From DATFXM01 sp035315885 (GTDB lineage Bacteria > Acidobacteriota > Blastocatellia > UBA7656), in NCBI GenBank assembly GCA_035315885.1, contig DATFXM010000102.1, positions 1-9,233 on the forward strand: a stretch of DNA of 9,233 nucleotides. The letters are read 5' to 3'. The number at the start of each line of letters is the position of its first letter. Positions within the stretch are counted from its first letter, which is position 1. Of the stretch, positions 1-6,541 are shown one piece after another. The notes under the pieces were generated by a model. It was not told the DNA's origin, did no database searches, and saw only the letters and a list, made by a program, of their open reading frames with translations. The position numbers and the translations under genes were made by a program.

Positions 1-65
1 GCTCAAGAATTCTAAATTTCCCAATCGGCTCTTCAGCGGACTGATCGGAAGCAGGAGTTCAAGCG

Positions 66-581
66 ATGCAGATTTCAACAAAGGGTAAGTATTCGGTTCG
101 CGCAGTGCTCGACATTGCTCAGCACTCGGCTGGTTCTCCTGTGCCGCTGGCCGCCATCTCAAAAAGAGAGGGCATTTCCCTTCTGTTCCTTGAACAGTTG
201 TTTCAAAGGCTGCGCAAGGGAAACATCGTCAAAAGCGTCAGAGGACCTCACGGCGGCTACGTGCTCGCGCGTGAAACCTGGGAGATAACCATTGGTGAGA
301 TTGTGCGGTTGATCGAACCGCCGCTCTACTCCAGTTCCTGCTTCAGCAAGAGCGAGTCCGTCGAGAGCTGCCGCATCGTGGACAGTTGCATCGGAGGCGC
401 GGTTTGGAAGCAACTAGCCGAACACATAGACGCCTTTCTGGATTCGATCACCGTCGAAGACCTTTGCAACAAGAGCAAGCCGGAAGTCGTCTACGGCTTG
501 CGCATAAAGTCGAACAAGATCGTGTCGAACCTCTCAAAAAACAAGAATGAGGTCGAGAGAGATACGGCCGAAGTCGCCTGA
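66..581 (+). CDS. iscR: Rrf2-family Fe-S-sensing transcriptional regulator IscR
   Basis: This 171-residue protein is an IscR-type repressor/activator that binds DNA as a dimer and senses cellular Fe-S supply through a [2Fe-2S] cluster. The winged-helix region (about residues 1-80) carries the family hallmarks ISLLFLEQLFQRLRK (37-51) and SVRGPHGGYVLAR (57-69). Three cysteines that can bind the cluster are C92, C102 and C108, spaced C-x9-C-x5-C rather than the C-x5-C-x5-C of E. coli IscR. Aligning C108-IGGAVW with E. coli C104-LTHALW puts Gly111 at the His107 ligand position, so that ligand is absent. A further Cys is at 134. The start is supported by AGGAG at 53-57, eight bases before the ATG. 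It lies 37 bp ahead of iscS and likely autoregulates the operon, but only 65 bp of upstream sequence is visible and no operator could be recognised. Confidence 0.93.
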   Translation: MQISTKGKYSVRAVLDIAQHSAGSPVPLAAISKREGISLLFLEQLFQRLRKGNIVKSVRGPHGGYVLARETWEITIGEIVRLIEPPLYSSSCFSKSESVESCRIVDSCIGGAVWKQLAEHIDAFLDSITVEDLCNKSKPEVVYGLRIKSNKIVSNLSKNKNEVERDTAEVA

Positions 582-618
582 GCGCGCTTCCGGCTCGCAT
601 TCTGATTGAGGAGAAACA

Positions 619-1839
619 ATGTCGCTCAAGCTCCCGATTTATATGGACAACCACGCAACGACGCCCTGTGATCCACGGGTGTTCGAGGCGATGCGTCCCT
701 ACTTCACCGAAGTATTCGGAAACGCGGCCAGCCGCAATCACAGTTTCGGTTGGGAGGGGGAAGAAGCAGTCGAGAATTCGCGCAAACAAGTCGCCGACCT
801 TATCGGCGCAAGCTCTAAAGAAATCGTATTCACCAGCGGCGCCACCGAATCTGACAATCTCGCTATAAAGGGCGTCGCTGACATGTACTATGAAAAGGGC
901 GATCACATCATCACCGTGGTCACCGAGCACAAGGCGGTCCTTGATACCTGCAAAAAGCTCGAGAAGCGCGGCTTCAAGGTAACGTACCTGTCGGTAGATA
1001 AAGACGGCCTGATCTCTCCAGACGACATCCGAAACGCGATCACCGACAAGACGATTCTGGTCTCGGTGATGATGGCCAACAACGAAATTGGAGTGATCCA
1101 GCCCATCGCGGAGATCGGTAAGATCTGTCGCGAGCGGGGCGTGCTGTTTCACACCGATGCGACCCAGGCCATCGGGAAGATCCCGTTTGACGTGAACGCG
1201 CTCAATGTAGATCTGGCTTCTCTCAGCGCGCACAAGATCTATGGGCCAAAGGGAGTCGGCGGGCTATATGTTCGACGAAGGAATCCACGGGTGATGCTGG
1301 TTCCGATGATGGACGGCGGCGGGCACGAGCGCGGCATGCGTAGCGGCACATTGAATGTGACGGGCATCGTCGGTCTCGGCAAGGCCTGTGAGATCGCCAC
1401 CGGCGAGATGACTGAGGAGAATCAGAGAATCTTCTCTCTGCGTGAAAAGCTCCGAACCGGCATCATGGACGAGGTGCCCGACGTCTATGTAAACGGGAAT
1501 CTCGAGCATCGGTTGCCGGGCAACCTGAATGTCTCGTTTGCCTATGTTGAAGGCGAATCGTTGTTGATGGGAATCAACGACATTGCGGTGTCTTCAGGTT
1601 CGGCATGTACTTCGGCGAGTCTCGAGCCCAGCTACGTGCTCAAAGCGCTCGGAGTGGGTGAGGAGCTGGCTCACAGCTCGATTAGATTTGGCCTCGGTCG
1701 CTTCAACACCGAGGAAGAGGTTGATTACGCAATCGGCCGCGTGAACGAGGCGGTCAACAGACTGAGAGAGCTATCTCCGCTTTGGGAGATGGTGCAGGAA
1801 GGTATTGATCTCAGCAAGGTTCATTGGGCGGGTGAATAG
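619..1839 (+). CDS. iscS: Cysteine desulfurase IscS
   Basis: IscS is a PLP enzyme that converts L-cysteine to L-alanine and loads the sulfur as a persulfide for transfer to IscU and other acceptors. At 406 residues it closely matches the E. coli enzyme (404). The PLP lysine is K206 in SLSAHK (201-206), and H104 in VTEH (101-104) stacks on the cofactor in the family. The persulfide cysteine is C330 in the long mobile loop SSGSACTSASLEPSYV (325-340), which marks group I enzymes. The C-terminus SPLWEMVQEGIDLSKVHWA (386-404) resembles the IscU-docking tail of true IscS, which separates it from the paralogue at 6542. GAGGAG at 608-613 precedes the ATG by five bases. It is second in the operon, between iscR and iscU. 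Confidence 0.97.
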   Translation: MSLKLPIYMDNHATTPCDPRVFEAMRPYFTEVFGNAASRNHSFGWEGEEAVENSRKQVADLIGASSKEIVFTSGATESDNLAIKGVADMYYEKGDHIITVVTEHKAVLDTCKKLEKRGFKVTYLSVDKDGLISPDDIRNAITDKTILVSVMMANNEIGVIQPIAEIGKICRERGVLFHTDATQAIGKIPFDVNALNVDLASLSAHKIYGPKGVGGLYVRRRNPRVMLVPMMDGGGHERGMRSGTLNVTGIVGLGKACEIATGEMTEENQRIFSLREKLRTGIMDEVPDVYVNGNLEHRLPGNLNVSFAYVEGESLLMGINDIAVSSGSACTSASLEPSYVLKALGVGEELAHSSIRFGLGRFNTEEEVDYAIGRVNEAVNRLRELSPLWEMVQEGIDLSKVHWAGE

Positions 1840-1868
1840 CGCCGCAACAGAAACTCATCTGTACAAGC

Positions 1869-1892
1869 GCTAAGCACGAGGCTAAAGCACGA
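1869..1892 (+). repeat. Imperfect tandem direct repeat in the iscS-iscU spacer
   Basis: GCTAAGCACGA (1869-1879) is followed one base later by GCTAAAGCACGA (1881-1892), differing by one inserted A. The second copy runs into the iscU ribosome binding site. No function is evident. It may be a short duplication. Confidence 0.5.
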
Positions 1893-1905
1893 AAGGAAAG
1901 TTACG

Positions 1906-2325
1906 ATGGCGTACTCAGACAAAGTAATCGATCACTACAACAATCCGCGAAATGTAGGAAGCCTGGACAAGAAGGATCCCAGCGTCGGCACCGGGCTTGT
2001 GGGCGCACCCGAGTGCGGAGACGTGATGAAGCTCCAGATCAAAATCAATCCGGAGACGCAGGTGATCGAAGACGCGAAGTTCAAGACTTTTGGTTGCGGC
2101 TCTGCGATTGCCAGCTCCAGTCTCGCCACCGAATGGGTGAAAGGTCGAACGCTCGACGAAGCACTCACGATAAAGAACACTGAGATCGTCAAGGAGCTGA
2201 ATCTGCCTCCGGTCAAGATTCACTGTTCGGTATTGGCCGAAGATGCAATCAGGGCGGCGATTCGCGATTACCAGACCAAACAGGGAGACGAAACCGCATC
2301 TGAAGAGGCTACGGCTACCGCTTAA
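1906..2325 (+). CDS. iscU: Fe-S cluster assembly scaffold IscU
   Basis: IscU is the scaffold on which [2Fe-2S] clusters are built from IscS-derived sulfur before chaperone-assisted release. All key residues are visible: C37 and D39 in PECGDVM (35-41), C64 in FGCGSAIASSS (62-72), and H106-C107. The HscA-recognition motif LPPVK is intact at 100-104. The opening DKVIDHYNNPRNVGSLD is typical of the family. Its 139 residues are about eleven more than E. coli IscU (128); the excess is an acidic/alanine-rich tail (about 125-139) not expected to be catalytic. AAAGGAAAG at 1892-1900 precedes the ATG. The gene follows iscS after 66 bp and precedes iscA after an unusually long structured spacer. Confidence 0.97.
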   Translation: MAYSDKVIDHYNNPRNVGSLDKKDPSVGTGLVGAPECGDVMKLQIKINPETQVIEDAKFKTFGCGSAIASSSLATEWVKGRTLDEALTIKNTEIVKELNLPPVKIHCSVLAEDAIRAAIRDYQTKQGDETASEEATATA

Positions 2326-2339
2326 CCGCAAACGCTCGC

Positions 2340-2383
2340 GGTATGGAAGCCGATACCTTGCCGGAGGCATAGGGGTTTCCCCT
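2340..2383 (+). other. Three adjacent inverted repeats in the iscU-iscA spacer
   Basis: Three short perfect stem-loops lie end to end in the 128-nt spacer. GGTAT (2340-2344) pairs with ATACC (2353-2357); TGCC (2359-2362) pairs with GGCA (2366-2369); AGGGG (2371-2375) pairs with CCCCT (2379-2383). A further possible pairing downstream is CGGCC (2404-2408) with GGCCG (2425-2429). No T-run follows, so this is not a classical intrinsic terminator. A structured mRNA segment affecting processing or differential expression of iscA is an inference. The remainder of the spacer is otherwise featureless apart from the iscA ribosome binding sites. Confidence 0.4.
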
Positions 2384-2468
2384 TGTTTGGCGTGAAGACG
2401 GCGCGGCCGCTGGAAACGGCGAAGGGCCGGACTAGCAGAACGGAGACGACAGCGTGGAAGAGAGTTCT

Positions 2469-2795
2469 ATGATTCAGTTGACTCAAAAAGCGGCGGACAG
2501 AATCAAACAGATCATGCACGATCAGGGTGTCACCGAAGGCGGTCTGCGAGTTGGTATCAAAGGTGGTGGCTGCTCGGGGCTTAGCTACAACCTGGCAATC
2601 GATACCGAGGAGCGTCCGGGAGACAAGGTTTTCGAGTCCGATGGTGTGAAGGTGTTTGTGGACGTGAAGAGCTTACTCTATCTGAACGGCTCGACTATCG
2701 ATTGGAAAGACGAGGGACTGATGCAGCGCGGCTTCACGTTTATCAACCCCAATTCGTCCGGAGACTGCGGCTGCGGTGAATCATTCGCCGTTTGA
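2469..2795 (+). CDS. iscA: A-type Fe-S carrier / assembly protein IscA
   Basis: IscA is an A-type carrier that binds iron or Fe-S clusters and passes clusters to apoproteins. Counting from the ATG at 2469 gives 108 residues, against 107 in E. coli IscA. The three conserved cysteines are C35 in GGGCSGLSY (32-40) and C100 and C102 in the C-terminal GDCGCGESFAV. The start is ambiguous. A GTG at 2454 would add five residues and has GGAG at 2442-2445, eight bases upstream; the ATG has GGAAGAGAG at 2456-2464. I chose the ATG because MIQLTQKAAD matches the usual family N-terminus. Between iscU and hscB it sits in the canonical isc order, but both flanking spacers are longer than elsewhere in the operon and carry inverted repeats. 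Confidence 0.95.
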   Translation: MIQLTQKAADRIKQIMHDQGVTEGGLRVGIKGGGCSGLSYNLAIDTEERPGDKVFESDGVKVFVDVKSLLYLNGSTIDWKDEGLMQRGFTFINPNSSGDCGCGESFAV

Positions 2796-2813
2796 GACTC
2801 TCCTTATAGAAGT

Positions 2814-2830
2814 TGCAGCCATGGGCTGCA
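2814..2830 (+). repeat. Perfect 7-bp inverted repeat downstream of iscA
   Basis: TGCAGCC (2814-2820) and GGCTGCA (2824-2830) are perfect reverse complements separated by ATG. The hairpin lies 18 bp after the iscA stop. No T-run follows directly. It may stabilise the iscA 3' end. Confidence 0.45.
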
Positions 2831-2855
2831 CGCAGAAGTGTTTCAGTTCCGGAAG

Positions 2856-2900
2856 GGGATGGTTGGCTGCTCAAGCTGCTCAACCATCTCTTTTGATTTT
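2856..2900 (+). terminator. Terminator-like hairpin (possible attenuator) ahead of hscB
   Basis: GGGATGGTTG (2856-2865) pairs with CAACCATCTC (2881-2890) over ten positions with one G-U wobble, around a 15-base loop. A T-rich stretch follows (TTTTGATTTT, 2891-2900). This resembles a rho-independent terminator, with a large loop and an interrupted T-tract, so leaky termination is more likely than a full stop. It lies just before the best hscB ribosome binding site and could lower expression of hscBA and the downstream genes relative to iscRSUA. That effect is an inference. Confidence 0.45.
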
Positions 2901-2901
2901 G

Positions 2902-2906
2902 AGGTG
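2902..2906 (+). promoter_or_regulatory. Ribosome binding site that decides the hscB start
   Basis: AGGTG sits nine bases before the GTG at 2916. Upstream in-frame candidates (GTG 2838, ATG 2859) lie before or inside the terminator-like hairpin and have no properly spaced site. This favours the 2916 start. Confidence 0.5.
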
Positions 2907-2915
2907 AATCGTTCA

Positions 2916-3611
2916 GTGACAGGCGCAGAACTCGAACGGCGGCAATCCACGGAGACTTGCTTCTACTGCCACGCTGAAAGCGATAACTCGGCGGGGGCCG
3001 ACCGGCACGTTTGCGGCGCGTGCGGCAGGATTCAACCACTCGAGTCGAATGGTGACTACTTCAGCTTTTTTGGATTGGCACGATTGCTCGAGCTGGACGA
3101 ACAGGCGCTGGAAAAGAGTTTCTATTCGCTCAGCCGGCGGCTTCACCCCGACTACTTCATGACCGCGGCGGCCGAAGAGCAACAAGCGAGCCTGGACAGA
3201 GCGTCAATGTTGAATGATGCCTACCGGACGCTTCGCGAGCCTTTTTCAAGGGCGCTTTATCTGCTGACACTCGAAGGATTCAAGGAAGCAGAGAAGAAAG
3301 CGCCACCCGATCTGCTCGAAGAAGTCTTCGAATTGAACATGCAGATCGAGGAGTTGAAAGCGGCGCGAAAAGTCGGAGACGAAAGCGAGGCTGCCGAGGC
3401 ACGTGAAGGGTTGTCGGAAAAACTCGCCGACCTGAGGAACAGGCAAGCGCAGCTAAGAGCGCGGCTATCGGAACTGTTCAGGCAATGTGATTCGGCGTCG
3501 GTGGCCAGAGACGAAACCGGCCGCCGTAGAGGGTTGGAGAAACTCAGTGAGTTACTGTCCCATCGATCCTACATTGCTAGTCTGATCCGCGAGATTGAGG
3601 AGGAGATTTAG
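2916..3611 (+). CDS. hscB: Fe-S J-type co-chaperone HscB with N-terminal tetracysteine zinc finger
   Basis: HscB binds IscU, delivers it to HscA and stimulates the HscA ATPase. Starting at GTG 2916 the protein has 231 residues, well above the 171 of E. coli HscB. The extra part is an N-terminal module with two CxxC pairs, C15/C18 (CFYC) and C33/C36 (CGAC), followed by RIQPLESNGDYFSFFGL. This is the arrangement of human HSC20/HSCB, whose tetracysteine domain binds zinc. A J domain follows (about 48-122) with HPD at 77-79 and the LNDAYRTLREPFSRALYLL segment. The C-terminal helical bundle (about 130-231) is the IscU-binding region. A start at 2838 would add 26 residues across a hairpin and is less likely. 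The stop is three bases before the hscA ATG, so translation is probably coupled. Confidence 0.9.
   Translation: MTGAELERRQSTETCFYCHAESDNSAGADRHVCGACGRIQPLESNGDYFSFFGLARLLELDEQALEKSFYSLSRRLHPDYFMTAAAEEQQASLDRASMLNDAYRTLREPFSRALYLLTLEGFKEAEKKAPPDLLEEVFELNMQIEELKAARKVGDESEAAEAREGLSEKLADLRNRQAQLRARLSELFRQCDSASVARDETGRRRGLEKLSELLSHRSYIASLIREIEEEI
3597..3605 (+). promoter_or_regulatory. Strong hscA ribosome binding site inside the hscB 3' end
   Basis: GAGGAGGAG encodes the acidic C-terminus of HscB and lies nine bases before the hscA ATG at 3615, so it serves both roles. It supports the 3615 start over the in-frame ATG at 3636. Confidence 0.6.
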
Positions 3612-3614
3612 AGC

Positions 3615-5495
3615 ATGCCGGTTATTGAGCTGAGCATGAGCGGGCGCCCAAAGTCCGGCCGGATAGTCGGCATCGATCTGGGCACTACCAACAGTCTGGT
3701 CGCGTTCATGGGAGAAAACGGACCCGAGGTTATTCGAGACGAGACTGGTAACGCGCTCGTGCCTTCGATTGTTTATTATGATGCCGGGCAACGGCAGTTG
3801 CTGGTCGGTGAGGCGGCCGGCAAACGATTGATAACCGAACCGCGCAAGGCGATCTACTCGGTAAAGCGCTTCATGGGAAAAGGCAGCGCTGACGTGCGGG
3901 AGGATCTGAACCTTGTTCCGTTTCAGATCGCGCCGGGTAGCGAGCAAGTCATCAGATTTCGCATGGGTGATCGCGAGTTCACGCCGCCGGAGATTTCAGC
4001 GTTCATCTTGCGAGAGCTAAAGGAGCGCGCATCCGCCTACTTTGGAGAAGAGGTCACCCAGGCGGTGATCACCGTGCCCGCCTATTTCAACGACGCGCAG
4101 AGACAGGCTACAAAAGACGCAGGCCACCTGGCGGGACTCGAGGTTTTGCGGATCGTAAACGAACCGACCGCGGCATCGCTGGCCTACGGCATCGACCGTC
4201 GCAACGAGGCCCTGGTTGCGGTTTACGACCTCGGCGGCGGAACCTTTGATATATCGATACTCAAGCTCCGCGACGGCATATTCGAAGTGCTCTCCACCAA
4301 CGGCGACACGCATCTTGGCGGAGACGACATCGACAACGCGTTGATTTCGAAAATACTTCAGGAGATCGACTCTTCAAACGGCCATGCTCTGCGAGCCGAC
4401 CCAACCGTTTTTCAAGAGGTAAGAAAGGCGGTGATCGCGGCAAAGCACACTTTGTCTGATCACGATGTCGCCACGATCTCTGTCGATACCGGATCAGCGC
4501 GCGAAGGGGGATTTAAACGCGAGATCACCAGGGCTGAATTCGAAGAGCTGATTTCTGAGCTTGTGGAGCGCACCATCGGGCCCTGCAGGCAGGCGCTGAA
4601 AGATGCCGGCATCGACCCGCAGCAGATTGACGAAGTGGTCATGGTTGGCGGATCGACTCGCATACCCCTGGTCAGAGCCCGGGTCGAGGAGATCTTTAAA
4701 CGAAAGCCGCACCTCGAGCTCAATCCGGATGAGGTCGTTGCGCTTGGCGCAGCGATTCAGGCCGACGTTCTCGCGGGCGGGCGACGCGACTTGCTCCTTC
4801 TGGACGTCACTCCCCTCAGTCTGGGGATCGAAACGATGGGAGGCGTCGTAGCAAAGATCATAAACCGGAATTCGACGATACCTGCTTCGCGGGCCGAGAT
4901 GTTCACCACCTGGGTAGACAATCAAACGGGCATCGATGTTCACGTCTTACAAGGCGAGCGCGAGATGGCTTCCGATTGTCGCAGCCTCGCCCGCTTCACG
5001 CTGAAGGGCATCCCCCCTCAACCGGCAGGACTGCCTCGAATCGAAGTCAAATTCCTGATCGACGCAAACGGCATTCTCACCGTTGGCGCACGCGACGTCC
5101 GGACCAGTCAATCCCAGTCGGTGGAGGTGAAGCCGTCGTACGGCTTGACCGATGACCAGATTGAAAAAATGCTGCTGGACTCGCTCGAGTTCGCCGAACA
5201 GGATCTCGAAAAACGACAGCTAATCGAAGCTCGTAACGAAGCAGAAACGGTGATCCGCGCAACTGAAAAGGCGCTTGAGCAACAGTCGAGCCTGGTTGGG
5301 GACGGCGAGATCGCGACGATACGCGGTGCGCTCGATAGCCTTCGACGCGCGACGGCCGGCGAGGATCATCGAGCGATTCGTGAGGCAATCAAGCATCTGG
5401 ACGATGCCTCGCATCACCTGGCAGAAGTGATAATGAACTCTACGATACTGACGGCGCTGAAAGATCGAAAAGCGACCGAGTTCAGCAACGGATAA
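3615..5495 (+). CDS. hscA: Hsp70-type Fe-S assembly chaperone HscA
   Basis: HscA is the specialised Hsp70 that binds the LPPVK motif of IscU and uses ATP hydrolysis to promote cluster transfer. It has 626 residues, against 616 in E. coli. The nucleotide-binding domain (about 16-385) shows GIDLGTTNS (19-27), VPAYFNDAQRQATKDAG (154-170), DLGGGTFDIS (205-214) and VGGSTRIPLVR (344-354). The interdomain linker LLLLDVTPLSLGIETMGG (393-410) has the HscA pattern rather than the usual DnaK VLLLDVTPLSLGIET context only in its surroundings, so assignment to HscA rather than DnaK leans on the hscB and fdx neighbours and the short C-terminus. The substrate-binding domain and helical lid occupy about 411-615. 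The DnaK-type acidic EEV-like tail is absent; the protein ends TEFSNG. It is tightly linked to hscB (3 bp) and fdx (17 bp). Confidence 0.95.
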   Translation: MPVIELSMSGRPKSGRIVGIDLGTTNSLVAFMGENGPEVIRDETGNALVPSIVYYDAGQRQLLVGEAAGKRLITEPRKAIYSVKRFMGKGSADVREDLNLVPFQIAPGSEQVIRFRMGDREFTPPEISAFILRELKERASAYFGEEVTQAVITVPAYFNDAQRQATKDAGHLAGLEVLRIVNEPTAASLAYGIDRRNEALVAVYDLGGGTFDISILKLRDGIFEVLSTNGDTHLGGDDIDNALISKILQEIDSSNGHALRADPTVFQEVRKAVIAAKHTLSDHDVATISVDTGSAREGGFKREITRAEFEELISELVERTIGPCRQALKDAGIDPQQIDEVVMVGGSTRIPLVRARVEEIFKRKPHLELNPDEVVALGAAIQADVLAGGRRDLLLLDVTPLSLGIETMGGVVAKIINRNSTIPASRAEMFTTWVDNQTGIDVHVLQGEREMASDCRSLARFTLKGIPPQPAGLPRIEVKFLIDANGILTVGARDVRTSQSQSVEVKPSYGLTDDQIEKMLLDSLEFAEQDLEKRQLIEARNEAETVIRATEKALEQQSSLVGDGEIATIRGALDSLRRATAGEDHRAIREAIKHLDDASHHLAEVIMNSTILTALKDRKATEFSNG

Positions 5496-5512
5496 CGAAC
5501 CGAAGGAAGAGC

Positions 5513-5926
5513 ATGGAAGCTGAAGCGAGAGTGGAAGGCGCAGTGATCGAACGGCCGGAGGGCGAGACCTCGAAGCGGGTCTTCAAGGTGACATTTCTGC
5601 GATCGGGAAGCGAACCGGTAACTGTCGAATACCAACCCGGCGTGACTCCATATCACGAACACGGTTTGGAAGGTTCCCTTCTCGACGTTGCGTTGAACCA
5701 CTGTTTCGAACTCGAGCACGCTTGCGGAGGGAATTGCGCGTGCACAACTTGCCATGTCATCGTAAAACAAGGCGAGGAGAACCTGTCGGAGATGCAGGAG
5801 GACGAAGAAGATCGTCTTTATATGGCCGATGGGTTGACCTTGCACTCGCGTCTGGGTTGTCAGGCGGTCGTGAAAGGGGACGTGACAGTCGAGATTCCAG
5901 ACGTTCTCGACTTCATCCGCCATTGA
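5513..5926 (+). CDS. fdx: Isc-type [2Fe-2S] ferredoxin
   Basis: Fdx is an adrenodoxin-type ferredoxin that supplies electrons for cluster assembly on IscU. Cluster ligands by homology are C71, C77, C80 and C116, within ACGGNCACTTCH (70-81) and SRLGCQ (112-117). C75 lies at the place of the extra, non-ligand E. coli Cys46. Downstream, SEMQEDEEDRLYMADGL (92-108) matches the family's acidic partner-binding helix. With 137 residues it is longer than the E. coli protein (111). The difference is an N-terminal charged extension (about 1-22) plus a few residues around 44-54. AAGGAAG at 5503-5509 precedes the ATG. It begins 17 bp after hscA, in the expected operon order. Confidence 0.95.
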   Translation: MEAEARVEGAVIERPEGETSKRVFKVTFLRSGSEPVTVEYQPGVTPYHEHGLEGSLLDVALNHCFELEHACGGNCACTTCHVIVKQGEENLSEMQEDEEDRLYMADGLTLHSRLGCQAVVKGDVTVEIPDVLDFIRH

Positions 5927-6024
5927 GCGGCGTTGCCGACAACTGGTGATCTTTTGGAGTATCGGCTCGTGCAATTGCGCTCGAGCTTCCGTTTATGTTT
6001 CAAGGTCTGGCAAGAAAGGCTGCA

Positions 6025-6210
6025 ATGAACTCCGCATTCTGTCCGAAATGCTCGTCGCCGCGCCCAATGAATACATCAAGCGTCGAGCGTGAGATACCTG
6101 GTCCCGATGGTGAGAACAAGAAGGTTGTTACTACGAGCATTCACTGCGCAATCTGTTTCTCTTTTGTCCGAAGCGAAGATGCAGAGATCCAACTGAGCGC
6201 TGACTCGTAG
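6025..6210 (+). CDS. Small zinc-ribbon protein of unknown function in the isc operon
   Basis: I do not recognise this gene. From ATG 6025 it encodes 61 residues with two CxxC knuckles, C6/C9 (CPKC) and C41/C44 (CAIC), about 31 residues apart, which is the layout of a small zinc ribbon or possibly a metal-binding rubredoxin-like fold. There is no signal peptide or membrane segment. An upstream in-frame ATG at 5995 would add ten residues but lacks a ribosome binding site, whereas AAAGG (6015-6019) precedes 6025 by five bases. It lies 98 bp after fdx and 76 bp before iscX in the same orientation, so it is probably cotranscribed. A role in Fe-S assembly or metal handling is inferred from position only. 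The cysteines could also hold iron. Confidence 0.7.
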   Translation: MNSAFCPKCSSPRPMNTSSVEREIPGPDGENKKVVTTSIHCAICFSFVRSEDAEIQLSADS

Positions 6211-6221
6211 CGACCGAAAAT

Positions 6222-6234
6222 GGCTCCTGGAGCC
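6222..6234 (+). repeat. Small palindrome ahead of iscX
   Basis: GGCTCCTGGAGCC is an exact odd palindrome centred on T6228, located 12 bp after the small zinc-ribbon gene. It could be a protein-binding site or a weak hairpin. No T-run follows. Confidence 0.35.
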
Positions 6235-6286
6235 TGTGTGGCGAAGCAGCGATTCAGCAGTGAGCGAACAGCAAGGGAGAGCTAAG

Positions 6287-6502
6287 ATGCCTGAGATCGG
6301 CTGGACCGACGTGGAAGAAATTGCGATCAGACTGCTGGAGAAGCATCCGGATGTAGATCCGTTGTCGGTGAGATTCACGGACCTCCATCGATGGGTGCTG
6401 GAGCTTGATGGTTTCAGCGGCGACGCAAAGGACTCGAATGAAAAGAAGCTGGAAGCAATTCAGATGGCCTGGTACGAAGAGTGGCAGGAAGAACACGAAT
6501 GA
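6287..6502 (+). CDS. iscX: Fe-S assembly protein IscX
   Basis: IscX is a small acidic protein that binds IscS and iron, modulates cluster assembly and competes with frataxin for the same IscS surface in E. coli. This 71-residue copy shows the family pattern: WTD (6-8) followed by a helix, VRFTDLHRWV (28-37), and SNEKKLEAIQMAW (50-62), with an acidic C-terminus (EEWQEEHE). E. coli IscX has 66 residues. The ATG at 6287 is preceded by AGGGAGAG (6274-6281). An upstream GTG at 6236 would add 17 residues that do not resemble the family. It normally ends isc operons; here another desulfurase gene follows after 39 bp. Confidence 0.94.
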   Translation: MPEIGWTDVEEIAIRLLEKHPDVDPLSVRFTDLHRWVLELDGFSGDAKDSNEKKLEAIQMAWYEEWQEEHE

Positions 6503-6541
6503 CCCGCTGCTCGACACTCTTACGCTGATACCGTTTTGAAG

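Noticed and set aside
1..65. Promoter or IscR operator upstream of iscR
   Set aside because: The 65 bp contain AT-rich GAATTC and AAATTT, but no convincing -35/-10 pair and no match to the known type 1 or type 2 IscR site patterns. The promoter may lie outside the window.
448..1233. 261-codon open frame on the minus strand opposite iscR/iscS
   Set aside because: It lies antisense to iscR and iscS, both with clear motifs and ribosome binding sites, and its translation shows no recognisable domain.
2859..2880. Extra CSSC metal site in a longer HscB starting at 2838
   Set aside because: The codons fall in the hairpin arm and loop, no spaced ribosome binding site supports that start, and the CxxC pairs downstream already account for the finger.
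5414..5974. 186-codon open frame on the minus strand opposite fdx
   Set aside because: It is the shadow of the ferredoxin gene, which has all four cluster ligands. No domain is visible in the antisense product.
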